The notes beneath the pieces are model-generated. The model searched no databases and was not told the origin of the DNA. It was given only the letters and a program-made list of their open reading frames with translations. A stretch of DNA of 47,404 nt from positions 23,939 to 71,342 of the forward strand of contig BCKE01000096.1 in NCBI GenBank assembly GCA_001600495.1, read 5' to 3'. The position numbers and the translations under genes are program-made. Source of the DNA: Pilasporangium apinafurcum. Lineage: Eukaryota; Oomycota; Peronosporomycetes; Pythiales; Pythiaceae. Positions 11,227 through 21,800 of this stretch are shown one piece after another. Position 1 is the first letter of the stretch; each line of letters begins with the position of its first letter.

Positions 11227-11284
11227 CCTTTATTCCCCATGTGTTCTGTACCACGCGTGGTACAGAACACATGGGGAATAAAGG
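11227..11284. repeat. 58 bp perfect palindrome at the element end (copy A)
   Basis: Two 29-base arms meet at a central ACGCGT with no mismatch and no loop spacer. The first bases are CCTTTATTCCCC. It lies 48 bp downstream of the Fanzor stop codon on the minus strand. As RNA it would form a long terminal hairpin. Confidence 0.95.
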
Positions 11285-11332
11285 CTACACTCATCCGTTT
11301 CCGGAATCATAGCAGTGAAATCGTTTATCACC

Positions 11333-11575
11333 TCAGTTTTTGATTTCGAGTACCAATTCATTCTCTTTCCTCGTGAACACCTTGAGTCTCCTCTTTTTCT
11401 TCACTTGGTCCATGAATAGTCTCAAAATGTTGATTGTGGCGTTGATGTCACGGTCCCACAATGTGCGATGGCATTCACTATTTTTGCAGTGTCGCGCACC
11501 ATAAAGATCCTTACCGCCAATTTCTTCGTTGAAGCGGCACTCAATAGATGGACGTGAGGTGATAAATACTTCAAT
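11333..11575 (-). pseudogene. Fanzor1-type (eukaryotic TnpB) C-terminal remnant, copy A
   Basis: An 80-residue open frame begins just after a stop and ends at 11333. It carries the end of a TnpB-type nuclease: VFITSRPSIEC, then ARHCKNSECHRTLWDRD and INATINILRLF. This corresponds to the zinc ribbon followed by the RuvC-III motif (DRDxNAxxNI). The basic tail KKKRRLKVFTRK follows. The first cysteine of the ribbon's first pair appears to be serine (SIEC instead of CxxC), while the second pair (CKNSEC) and the catalytic aspartate motif are kept. The whole N-terminal part and RuvC-I/II are missing, and upstream frames are closed, so no active nuclease can be made. Active Fanzor proteins are RNA-guided DNA endonucleases carried by eukaryotic transposons. 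Confidence 0.8.
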
Positions 11576-11864
11576 TCAATATGCTTCGCTATAGAGAAGC
11601 CGGAAACGATTCATTCAAGAGACACCATCGAAATGAGAAACTCTCAAACTCCTGAGAAGTACCTTGTGGTGTATACTTGATTTTTCTAACTCCATATATC
11701 TTAACCTTTTTCCCCACCCAAGGTGTATAATTTCATTTTTCTGGAAACGCGATTGATCGTCAACATGGTCTTTCAAGATGACTGCGCACACAGCAACAGC
11801 CACCAAGGAGTCTCTCCATCCAATGAATCCTAAAGTCTACTCTCAAGGCAATCTTAGTCTTAAT

Positions 11865-11916
11865 CTTTATTCCCTACATCATTTCTACAACGTGTTGTAC
11901 AAGTGGGGAATAAAAG
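11865..11916. repeat. Imperfect palindrome at the right end of copy A
   Basis: Starts CTTTATTCCC and ends GGGGAATAAAAG, with a central GTTGTAC-type core. The corresponding stretch in copy B is 33177-33228, and the two differ at five positions here. Confidence 0.75.
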
Positions 11917-13119
11917 TTAATTGGTAATTAGACCCACGTTATTATCATTATTAGTATTATAGTTCATTGTCGGTCAGCCAGCATGCTATAGAAACATGTG
12001 TTCATGAAGACCATATATGATATCATGTAGCAGCGTGGCAAGTTCGATAAGAACGGCATTATATTATGCTGACATATGCTTGGACAGCCCGTCACGCACA
12101 TATGTTTTGGCATTTGCGCGACTATTAAACTTTCTGTGATCTTTACAGGATGCAAATAAACCATGTTCATGGAGCAAACCGATGAACCAAGTGGTCACAA
12201 AACCACAGCCACTACTCCACCATATGAACTTAGTATTGGCCCTATGCCTCGCCACTTCAAATCCCATATGTAGCCGCTATTGGTGGTTCTGGACTTTGAA
12301 ACTTTTGCAGTTTGTCTGGCTCATTCATTCTTATCTGCTTCTCTCCACCACTCATACTATCCCTACACAGGCATACTGCAATGAACAAACAAGACATTCT
12401 TACACCTTCTAACGTACACATGTACATGTAATGACGGAGAAACTTGTGTTTGCAGTATCCTCAATGATATAACGTAGACTACTGACACATTAGGTCCACC
12501 CTTGATCGCCTGTTTATTTATTGCCATAATTATTCACATGGATCTAAAAGGGACAAAATATTCCAAAGTAACTATTACATACCAGGGCATCATACATTGC
12601 TTCAAGGACAGCGTCAGTAGACATAACGATTCCATTGTGTTTTCGGTCACTTCTTCCTTTGGGTGGAGAATCTAATAGCGACGACACCGAAGCAAACAAC
12701 CAAACGATCTGACAGTTCTGTAATTCTCTCTTTGTACGTCCGCACTTCGCGACTGGTTCAGTAAAGAATCGCCTCGTCTGCCGAAAACTGCCTTTTTGTG
12801 CTCTGAATTCAACTATCTTGGTTTCACTATAGTCTTGACCCCCGCCACGTAGCAGACGTAAGTAATGAGAAGAGGCGGGTAAGTGAATAGGGCTTTGTTA
12901 CTGTTTTTCACCAATAGAAAATGAGGAATCTATGGAGGGTAGGGTTGAGGTAGTTGATGTAGAGGGAAGGAGGTGGATCAGTTTTGTGCAATGATACGGT
13001 GCGTAAGGGGAGCATTTCTCTTCCTTTTTATACAGCATTATCGTCAATGTGCCACTGAAAAATTTTGTAGCTCCTCACCCCACTCTCTCACTCTCTCTTC
13101 CATTGCCGCGTTGTGTCCG
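11917..13119. other. 1.2 kb intergenic region
   Basis: No gene with a recognisable family is present. Open frames at 11964-12267 (minus) and 12182-12412 (plus) are short. The minus-strand frames are broken by stops and could be a decayed transposase, but I could not establish which. The last few hundred bases before the PX gene are pyrimidine-rich, as expected for a promoter. Confidence 0.4.
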
Positions 13120-13132
13120 GCTCACTCATTTG
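13120..13132 (+). promoter_or_regulatory. Oomycete-type initiator of the PX gene
   Basis: GCTCACTCATTTG fits the combined initiator and flanking element seen at oomycete transcription starts. It lies about 50 bp before the ATG at 13180 and inside the longer open frame that begins at 12973. This argues that the extra 69 N-terminal codons are 5' flank rather than protein. Confidence 0.5.
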
Positions 13133-13179
13133 CTAACACGCCCGTTCGAGAGCAGGCTAACAAAAATATAGAACAGAGA

Positions 13180-14133
13180 ATGGCATCGGTGGTGTCCACA
13201 AGGCGGCAGATGCGAGCGTTTGTAGCAGCGCCAGAACAACCAGCGAAACCCACGACGGCGCTGGTGGTACGGACAACAGGAGCATCACGGAGCGGCGAGG
13301 GCCGACCCGTAGCCATGGGCGGTACTACGATCGAGCGCTCATTGGTCAGCCCCGGTTCACTCGCGATTTACAGCGTAAAACCAATTGGTACAGCGGAATG
13401 GATCAAGGGCAAAAAGTCAATGCTGTACGCTGTGTATGTCCAGAACGCTATCACCGGCCGCAGCTGGGTAGTGCACCGTCGGTACTCCGACTTTCTGACT
13501 CTGCGTACCCTCATTACCGAGCATTTCCAACTTTTCAATGGCCAATTTTCACGATTAGAGGAGCTCGTCGGCGAGCTTTACTTCCCACGCAAGCACAAAT
13601 TTCGATCGAAGATGGGCAGCGTCATCGAACATCGCTGTGATGCTTTTCTCGAGTACTTAGTCGGTCTCCATCGTCTGCTTATCAGCCAAGCGTATCTACA
13701 GCGTCCTGAAGTCAGCACCATTGGCTTGTCTATCTTGCGAGGCTTCTTGGGCAGTTCTATCGTGCAAGATAGCAACCACAAAAACTACATATACCACAAG
13801 CCGATCCTTCCGAACGCGTTGAACCCGTCGGAGCGTACGCCTGTGAATCAATGCGGCTCGCTTCAAACGGTTCTTGAGGATGACAGCGAATGCGAGCACG
13901 AGGAGCATGAGGTCGATGCTGAGAAGACTTGCACGGGTGATGAATCGACTGACGGGACCGATATGGAATCGGCCGATGAATCCACTGATATGGAGGAACC
14001 CGATGAGTGCGATGTCCGTGAATCCGAATTCGATATCACGCGTCTCCGGTCCAAAAAGTATTCGCGCAATCGACATTCATTGCTTTTCTTAAAGAAAGAC
14101 TACTTCATCAAAGAACACTCGCTCTCCGAGTAA
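13180..14133 (+). CDS. PX-domain protein (phosphoinositide binding)
   Basis: Single exon, 317 residues from the ATG at 13180. The frame is open back to 12973, but the initiator at 13120 favours the later start. Residues about 55-170 form a PX domain: SLAIYSVKPIGTAEW, YAVYVQNAITGRSWVV, the core HRRYSDFLTLRTLI with the phosphoinositide-contacting RRYSDF, then LYFPRKHKFRSK. A hydrophobic helix follows (AFLEYLVGLHRLL). The C-terminal third is strongly acidic (many E/D/S) and then basic (RLRSKKYSRNRH). PX domains target proteins to endosomal or vacuolar membranes via PI3P. No second enzymatic domain is visible, so it may be an adaptor or sorting-nexin-like protein. Confidence 0.82.
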   Translation: MASVVSTRRQMRAFVAAPEQPAKPTTALVVRTTGASRSGEGRPVAMGGTTIERSLVSPGSLAIYSVKPIGTAEWIKGKKSMLYAVYVQNAITGRSWVVHRRYSDFLTLRTLITEHFQLFNGQFSRLEELVGELYFPRKHKFRSKMGSVIEHRCDAFLEYLVGLHRLLISQAYLQRPEVSTIGLSILRGFLGSSIVQDSNHKNYIYHKPILPNALNPSERTPVNQCGSLQTVLEDDSECEHEEHEVDAEKTCTGDESTDGTDMESADESTDMEEPDECDVRESEFDITRLRSKKYSRNRHSLLFLKKDYFIKEHSLSE

Positions 14134-14652
14134 CTATTGCGCATAAAACGACGCAACTCACTCTCCAACTGCGACATCGCAGTACACTATCAAATCCCAA
14201 CTATCGCAATGGCTTGTCCGTAAGAAAGCAGCATTGGAACGGCTTTCTTTTTGCAAGGCATTGCGAAGTATGCAATACGGTTTGTTCCTTTCCGGAGTTT
14301 GGCGAGCGGAGCCACTCGAATAAGCAACACCTATTACCCGCGCAAATACAAAACGCGTTACTACATACAAAAGCAAACGTCATTGTCTTAATATTTATCA
14401 ATATAGAATTGCATTTTTCATTTGTTTCCTCGCCTCAAATTCTCTGGATGAGTTTGCTTGTCTCTGTAGTTCGACATCCAGGTCTTGTACCATGATAGTG
14501 TTAATTTTGTAATAATCAAATACAATGTGCTTAATTTTGAAATTTTTGGGGTTCCTCAAAAACTATTGTTGTTAATTATTGTTGTTCCCGCCAATTTTTT
14601 GGTGCATCGAGAGATAACGGTTGAGCAGATCAGAAAGCAACCTGAAGCCATC
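14134..14652. other. Intergenic region before RNASEH2A
   Basis: AT-rich, with no conserved frame. The reading frame of the first RNASEH2A exon is open upstream to 14485, but that extension is hydrophobic and unlike the family. The ATG at 14653 gives the usual protein length. Confidence 0.4.
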
Positions 14653-15904
14653 ATGAGCGCATCGAACAACCTGCAAAAGACCCAATTGCTGGCTAGCGAC
14701 GCACCCTCTTGCTGTCTGAATGGAGTACCGGTGATGTTGGGCATCGACGAGGCCGGCCGTGGACCTGTGATGGGACCAATGGTGTATGGAGCAGCATATT
14801 GGCCAGTGCAGGACAATGACACCATGGTGACGCTGGGGTTTGACGATTCGAAAGCATTAAGTGCAGAAAGTCGAGAGCTTCTGTTTAAGAAGATGCAATC
14901 CACTGAGCAACTAGGGTGCGTAAAATACAGCTATGCGTTATTGTGAACAAGTGCATGGAACAATGTATGTTTTCACTAAACGTAGCGTGTTGTCCTTCCA
15001 CTGTTTGCAGGTGGATTGTCCGACTTATATCAGCTGCGGAAATTTCAGACAAAATGCAGCGACAGACCAGCAATTTGAACGAAATGTCGCGCGACGCAGC
15101 GATTCAGATGATCCGAGAGGTCCAGGCAAAAGGCGTGAATGTCACACATGTGTATGTTGACACGGTGGGCGATCCGAAATGGTACCAATCGTTCCTGACC
15201 AAACATTTTAATGGTACTATTGAATTCCGTGTCGAAAAGAAAGCTGATAGCTTATTCAAGGTAAAGTGATGATGTAATGGGCTTTTATTGCTGTATAGTT
15301 GATATGACATCGTATATTTGCGATATTTGTCGCTGGTAGGTGGTGAGTGCAGCTAGTATTGCAGCTAAAGTGACTCGCGATTGTGTCATTACTGATTGGC
15401 TATGGGAAGCGCCATCACTTGTGCTGCCTAAAGACTTTGGTTCAGGATACCCAAGTGACCCTAAGTATGTTTACCTACTGTTTTTTCTGGTTGCAGCGTA
15501 CTCATTGATGATCTCTTTGTGTGTGACATCTTTTCGCTACTTGCAGGACAAAAGCTTGGTTGCTGGAGCACATGCACGATGTTTTTGGATTCCCCAACAT
15601 TGTGCGTTTCAGCTGGGGCACTGTAGAACCGTTTCTGACCAAGGCAGTCAAAGTCGAGTGGCCACACGAGAAAGAGTTGGAAAAGGTAGGGAGTTCTTTT
15701 GGATTTACAAGCATGTACCAAGTCCCTCATATTTATGTTTCTACCACATTTGTTGCATTCATTCGTGGCCAGGCAAACGCTCATGTGGGCACACAATCCA
15801 TCACAACCTTCCTTCAGATGTCCAGTAAACCTCAAAAATCAACTACCGTCGCGCGACCAGCGTTCTTCACCCAACGGCGGATGCATGATGTCACTGATTT
15901 TTGA
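14653..15904 (+). CDS. RNASEH2A: Ribonuclease H2 catalytic subunit A
   Basis: Five exons (14653-14915, 15011-15260, 15340-15464, 15547-15685, 15773-15904) give 302 residues, close to the 299 of the human protein. Introns are 79-95 bp and GT-AG. Catalytic signature: GIDEAGRGPVMGPMVYGAAY, then FDDSKALS, GVNVTHVYVDTVGDP, VEKKADSLFKVVSAASIAAK, then DFGSGYPSDPKTKAWL and FGFPNIVRFSW. All DEDD-type acidic positions expected for eukaryotic RNase H2A are visible. The enzyme removes ribonucleotides from DNA and degrades RNA in RNA/DNA hybrids in the nucleus, normally as a complex with subunits B and C. The last intron (15686-15772) is 87 bp and contains no in-frame stop, so its retention would add 29 residues. 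Confidence 0.93.
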
Positions 15905-16265
15905 AGCCATTCAAACTGATAATAGCGAACAATTCAATGATTATGTAACTAAGCAGAACTCCTCATCAAATCAGACTTCATGACCAGCAAATGGATGCCG
16001 TTGAGTGCACAAACGTTGGGGTCAAGACAGTTGCAGTAGGTGAAACGGCTCGTGGTTATGTTGCACATCCGCAACTTAATATCTGAGTTTTCTAGTGGAT
16101 ATTTTGCTTTCTGCAACACTACGAACGGCTTTGTCTCTTCTGTGAACGTTTATGATAAGAGCAGCACAAGCAGCATAAGACCAAGAAGAAGAAGACGAAG
16201 AATCGACTGCAGCAACTGATCGAGACGATAACAAACCGCTTTTCGTTCTCATAAAGCACACGCAG
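15905..16265. other. Short intergenic region
   Basis: About 360 bp between the RNASEH2A stop and the next ATG. It holds 3' UTR and promoter sequence; open frames here are out-of-frame shadows with no motif. Confidence 0.4.
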
Positions 16266-18795
16266 ATGGCATTGGCGACATGCTTGAACCACGGTCGACT
16301 GCGACAATACAGCGCGCAGTACGGTGGTTGGCTACCAATCAAGCTCGTGCTCTTCCACCACGCACTTGTGGTTGACCCGGATGGCGATGCACCGAGTGCC
16401 ATCATCACGCCGCGTAAGCGCCGCAACTCGCTCAAGATGTGGATGGATCTCTGTCTCGTGGCTGACGTTGTCGATGTGCGTAAGACGCCGGAGAACCCAG
16501 GGCTACAACAGCAGCAGGGAACAAAACATCGCTATGGATTCACGGTGACAACGACCAACCAGATGTTTGTGTTTGACACTGAACGTGAAAATGAACGCGA
16601 AGAATGGGTGCGTGGCGTACAACTGGCCATGCAGATGTGCAAGGTGAATGGCGGATCACCATCCGTCCCCGATGGACACGAATTCATGGATCACGATGGT
16701 ACGTTTTTTTCTTAAGAAAAAGAACAATATGCAATGGATATTCAGGGGATGGATATGCTTACTCTTAAAGCTTTGATGTACATAGTGTTCTTTCGCTTTG
16801 CGTCAAGTGATTCAGAAGATAGTGATTCCGATAACGAAGAGGACGAAGCAAAACATCCACCAGGATCAGAGGAAAAAGCAACAGTCATGCGGTCGGCACA
16901 ATTACTCTCCAAAAGTCGCCATTCACCCATTGGTTCGGTAAGCACCTATTCCGTGTGAATAAGCTACCTGTTTAAGCAGAGAAAACACTGAGTGTTCGGT
17001 TAATGGAATGTTTGCTTTGTGTCTTCGTTGCTGTAGCCTGGCAAGAGCAAGGCTGTGTCTCTTACTCTTCTTCATATCACTGCGACTGCAGCAAATGGCA
17101 CGAGGTGCGCGCATTTTATCTTTTCTTGTCTTATTCCTTGCTTATCGCGGATTCGAAAAGTAAAGACTCATGTGAGTTCGTGCTTGATGCAGCATTTCGG
17201 TATCCATCCCATTAAGCGAGGCCTCACGTAGCGAAGTGACTGTGCATCAAATCAAGCTTGATGCTATTCAGCAACTCCGCAATCAGCTCTATAATTCCAA
17301 AGATGTAAGCGAAGCGTAGAATGTCTTGCTTATATCTTTGTCACATATCCGACTCTATCTCTGAATTATTTGCTATTCGTGTAGATTCCATCGTCCAGTG
17401 GTTTTTTCTACGACTTGCTCCGTCGTGATGCTGACCACTTTGCTCTCTGTCATCAGGAGCGAGATCGATGGTTAAAGAACGAACAACAATACATTGGAGC
17501 GTACGTCAATGACATCCCGAGTCGCAATATTCATCTCGCAATCTTTCCAGTGAATGCCATGCCGTTTCCGACCATCGAGGTGGAGATTACGGACATCAAA
17601 CACAAAATCAGCGATCTGTCACAGCGAACATATACAGCTTACATTGTCAGTGTTGCTTTCAATGATATGAAGTGGCACATTGAGCGACGCTTTAAGGAAT
17701 TTTACAAGCTTCATGGACACCTTCGACAGAAATATCCTCGTGTACCGCTACCACATTTGCCTCCCAAACATGTATTTACGCCTTTAGAGGGAGAATTTAT
17801 TAACCGACGCCGTGAGCAACTGGAAAATTATTTGAAGCAAACTATGCTGCATCCACTCCTAGGGAATGACGTACTACTGCTCTCCTTTTTGGGGATTGTT
17901 TCTACCTCCCGTGATCCAGAACTCAGCAACAACAATAAAAATGTTCTCCACATTACGACACTGTATCAAAGCCTCGATTGCGGTGATATCATCTTGTTCT
18001 CCTGTCGTTTTGGCGCGAGTGTGTTACAACGAACGGTACGTCCCAGTTCGTTTGAAGTCTCGCCATTTGATCTAAATTTTGTGACTAATCTATTTGTCTT
18101 GTTTACAGTTTACCGGTGCCAAATATGATCATGTTGGTATCGTTGTTCCGGGCGAATCTCGAAATCTCTTGCGTATTATGGAAGCAACTTCGGAAGGCAT
18201 TCAAGTATACTCATTAAAGCCACGATTGATGGCATATTCGCGTGAAGTGTCGAACACAATTATCGTCCGAAAAATTACAGCAACCCGAACGACAGAACTG
18301 GTGGAGCGCTTACGTGAATTTGTTTCCCGCGTGGAAGGCAATCCATACAGCATCCTTGGTATATTACAGGCGCGAGGAGAATCGCAACGAGTCGTTCATG
18401 GCCTGGTAGAAGACAAACAACGTCCAGGTAATCGCGATCACAGTCTTGTTACACTCTCAGCCAGTAGTTCAGATGACTCCGATAGCTCGAGTAGTAGCTG
18501 TAGTAGTACGACTCCAAGCATCACGTCCTCCCGCTCGAATGTTGCGTCAGACGACGAATCACGCACGAAGAAACGGAAGTATTTTTGCTCCAGCTTGGCT
18601 GCGGCGACCCTGAAACATATTGGTTGGCTCGATACTAAGCGAACATCTAGTTCTTTTTGGCCTGGAAGCTTTGAAGACCACGGTGAAATCGAGCAATATC
18701 TTGCGCCTGGCATCACAATGGAACCGGAGACCGTCATTGATTGCCGTATTATTGAAGTTGGTTTGGCGAAGCATGAGGACAAACCACTGGTGTAG
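16266..18795 (+). CDS. PH - PX - permuted NlpC/P60 (papain-fold) fusion protein
   Basis: Six exons (16266-16698, 16786-16937, 17037-17104, 17193-17304, 17385-18035, 18109-18795) give 700 residues. The N-terminal 130 residues form a PH-like domain, ending YGFTVTTTNQMFVFDTE then EREEWVRGVQLAM. An acidic linker follows. A PX domain spans about residues 305-425 (HIERRFKEFYKLHGHL, then VPLPHLPPKHVF). The C-terminus resembles permuted NlpC/P60 papain-fold enzymes: DCGDIILFSC, then AKYDHVGIVVPG with His480, and after a Ser-rich insert KYFCSSLAAATLKHIGW with Cys632. Families of this type act as amidases, proteases or acyltransferases. A lipid- or membrane-directed hydrolase is plausible because both upstream domains bind phosphoinositides. 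The acceptor of intron 1 is the least certain splice site. Confidence 0.8.
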
Positions 18796-18837
18796 ATCGT
18801 CGAAATTGTTAATATGTGTGATGAAGTTGTGGTTTGA

Positions 18838-21800
18838 TTAAAAGTTTTCTTCAAAGAATGACTCAAGTTTCTTCGCGAATGGTAAATAAGGGTTGGCATT
18901 TCGATATACAGCAATTGCTCCCAGTGCTTCGACAAATTCTGAGAATACAAATTCACTGTCGTTTTCATAACCGTTGATGCTGGATGCTGATGTGGCAATC
19001 TCCCCGTCATGTTGTACAAATGCCACCAACTGCTTGATTCGCCCATGTGGGAAGAGCGCATCCACCAACCGCCGATCCTTTAAGAGACTTTCAAAATCAC
19101 TCAGATCCATTAACTTCCCACGTGATCCTGGGTTTTTGTTTCTCTGTGAGTACATAGTGAAGATTCGCTTGAGTTTTTTCTCTTGCGCTTTACACACATA
19201 CTGCACATCGGGATGGATCATTTGCTTCTTAAACGTCAGGCCTTGCTCTTGAAATTTCTTTGTTAGAGGAACAATTCTTTCAATAACAAGTTCCTCCACA
19301 AAAGGCAACAGGGACATAACGGACGCGCTTTGAACATTGGTAGCTATACTGCCTCTGCCGCCAGATACACTCGATGAAGCAGAGACAGCACCAAACATTT
19401 CGCGACGCTTTTGAAAGTTATGGTATGCCACCCGGGTCAATGCTTCAAAAAACTCGTTTGGTGTTGCACCGCGATCGTCTGGATCATCCTCGCTCTCTCC
19501 ACTGTTGCTTGAGACTGGATTACTATTTCCCGAAGTGCCTTCTGGGATTGTGACGATCCCGCCATTAACCTGTCGTGATTGCTGATAAATAATCTGCAAA
19601 TTGGTGCGTAGAATGTTTTTCTTGTCGGTTACTCCAGCCTTCGTCATGATCTTGAGAAATTCCTGTTCTAAAATGCCCTTTCCACCTGCTGCACTCCCGT
19701 AAATCCGGAAAATCTTGATCAGATCTAAGACGTTGTCTTTAAATACTTGCTCGATCGCTTTCAACTCGTTTTCGTTTTCGCACAGTGGTAGCAGTTTTGA
19801 TGATGGAAGATTTACAAATGCAGCCAGTGTTTCCTTTTCTAGTGCTACGGAAATATTGGAGTCTTTCCCGAGGACACGCCGTGTGAGATCATTGAATGAA
19901 TCCTTCGTCACCGTCTCCTGATGCCAATGCGCAATCTGATTAATACCTTTGCATATATCACCAAACCGGAGAAATTGCCGATTCACTCGTTTGATCTTCG
20001 CCATAAATATGTAAAACTGCTGGTATGCAAATGGGTCATATTCCTTCTCCATGAGCGCATTCTGTACCTTTTCCCATTGAGGCGTAAAAAAATTGTAGCT
20101 CAGATGATATCGGGGGGAAAGTGTTAGTCCCGGTGTCACATAGTTTGGGTGGAAGACGTACAGATATGCTGCATATGCGTACAGCGAATCGAAATCGTTC
20201 AGTACGAACGACTCTCGATTTATGACATCTGAAGGCAAGTTCAAAATCCTATGAACCATTTTGAAATAGATTTTGAGCTGTAGCTGGGCCGATGGGGAGA
20301 GGGTCGTGGCTGTCGTAGAATTCTCTGTTATAACAGAGGTAGAATTGCTCGCTGATGATTCGGCTGCTTTCATTCGTTGGTACTCTAAATTCGCTTCAGT
20401 TGACGTATGACACAGCAACTTCAGCATAACACCTGGATTAGAAATATACCCTCGCAAATCTTGTAGTCCTTTAATGTCTTTGAAATCTGCCTTCTTATCT
20501 TTGTTGCGTGATTTCATGCTGACATCTTGGATGGATACTTTGTCACCAGTGCCAGTATCAGTACCTGATGTGTACGTAGCAGATTTGGGGGAAGCGGTGT
20601 GCCTCATTTGCGCGTCTCGACAACATTGATAGTTAAACCACTGTATCAAGCTTTCAAACGAATGCATGCGATCAATTTTTGCTTTTGTCTGTGCAAGACA
20701 CGCACGCATAACTTCGTCATCATGTTCATCATCAACACCAAAATTGTCAGACAACGATGGGACATGCCCAGTGCTTAAAGCATCCAGTATTTCTTGTCCA
20801 TGCACTGAATCGAAGAATGCTCCAGCTGTAGACGGATACATTTGGCGTAACTCAAGTATTTCTAAGCACGTAGAAAGTTAGCCTCAAATTCCAAATGCTC
20901 ACTTCAATATGGATCTATGGTCATACTTTGAACGTCGTGATCTGCTTTTTGTAGCGATAGATGGAGTAGATCTAATATGGTATTAGTGGCTGTAATTGCT
21001 AGTCTTCGAGCTTCAACTATGCAGCCTTGCAAACGTTCGATTTCCTGAGTGAGATCATCAAACAAACCTATTACATTATCATTATACAAACCCAAATCGT
21101 ACCCCAAGCAATCTTGCTATACCTTCAAAGCCTCATGAGGAGTTTCATTTCTGAGATCCACAGGACATTTGTTTAACGTCAAACATATGAATAAAAACAT
21201 TCGTTAAAGTACTCACAGTTCGGCTTCGTAGCGCGCTTTCGCCTGTTCAGCCTTTTTCTTTGCACGGATTCGCATGAACTTTAGCCAGGTCCCCCAAACT
21301 CGTCGAATTTTGGTTAAATCATTTCTAGATAACACTCCTATTGGTGAGGTCAAAATAATGTTACGATTTTAAGTTCACTTACCTTTTGCTTGCAAGTGCG
21401 TAGCGTTGTGCTCGCTCTTCTATGATTCCGGTAACGTATCCTTTCCACACGTTAAACGACAATTTTTTGTATTCACGGCTCGCTTGGCGTTCTCGGATAT
21501 CAATCAACCGGGAGAGAGTGACTTCATGTTGATCTGAAACTACATTGCTTCCCTTCCATGCGAGAAATATCATGCGCACTATTTGATGCCGTAGTAGATC
21601 AATTGTTCGCCCCATCATCATGATAGCAGTTTTCGCACGCACAAGACTAGCTAGTTTAAATTTGGCTTCAACTTTCATAGCGACTCTGTCAAATGAAGCA
21701 TAATCGAGAATCCGTTTTGCCAGCTACCATATCAGGTACAGAATAAACAGAGCCAGATAAGATCAATGGTAAAGGTAACTAAATGGGCATCGACACTCAC

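Larger units (their letters stand above)
10127..11321. repeat. Second copy of the 1195 bp duplication
   Basis: Matches 8832-10026 with a fixed offset of 1295. This copy continues into a complete TTAA/Fanzor element and then unique sequence, so it is the better-connected version of the locus. Confidence 0.85.
11227..11916. mobile_element. Non-autonomous 690 bp TTAA-type element carrying a Fanzor C-terminus, copy A
   Basis: The element is 690 bp, the same length as copy B at 32539-33228. Termini are CCTTTATTCCCC on the left and GGGGAATAAAAG on the right, an inverted repeat with one mismatch. It is flanked by TTAG (11223-11226) and TTAA (11917-11920); copy B has TTAA on both sides. TTAA target duplication is the hallmark of piggyBac-type transposition, but no transposase is present. 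Each end is itself palindromic: perfectly over 58 bp on the left (11227-11284), imperfectly on the right (11865-11916). Inside, on the minus strand, lies the end of a Fanzor gene (11575-11333). Element limits are well supported by the two copies and TTAA; superfamily is inferred. Confidence 0.8.

Noticed and set aside
11964-12412. Possible decayed piggyBac transposase next to the TTAA element (minus-strand frames, for example GLLHEHGLFASCKDHRKF)
   Set aside because: A vague resemblance to the region around a piggyBac DDE motif, but frames shift repeatedly and no catalytic residue can be placed. Not enough to call, though an HMM search would be worthwhile given the TTAA flanks.
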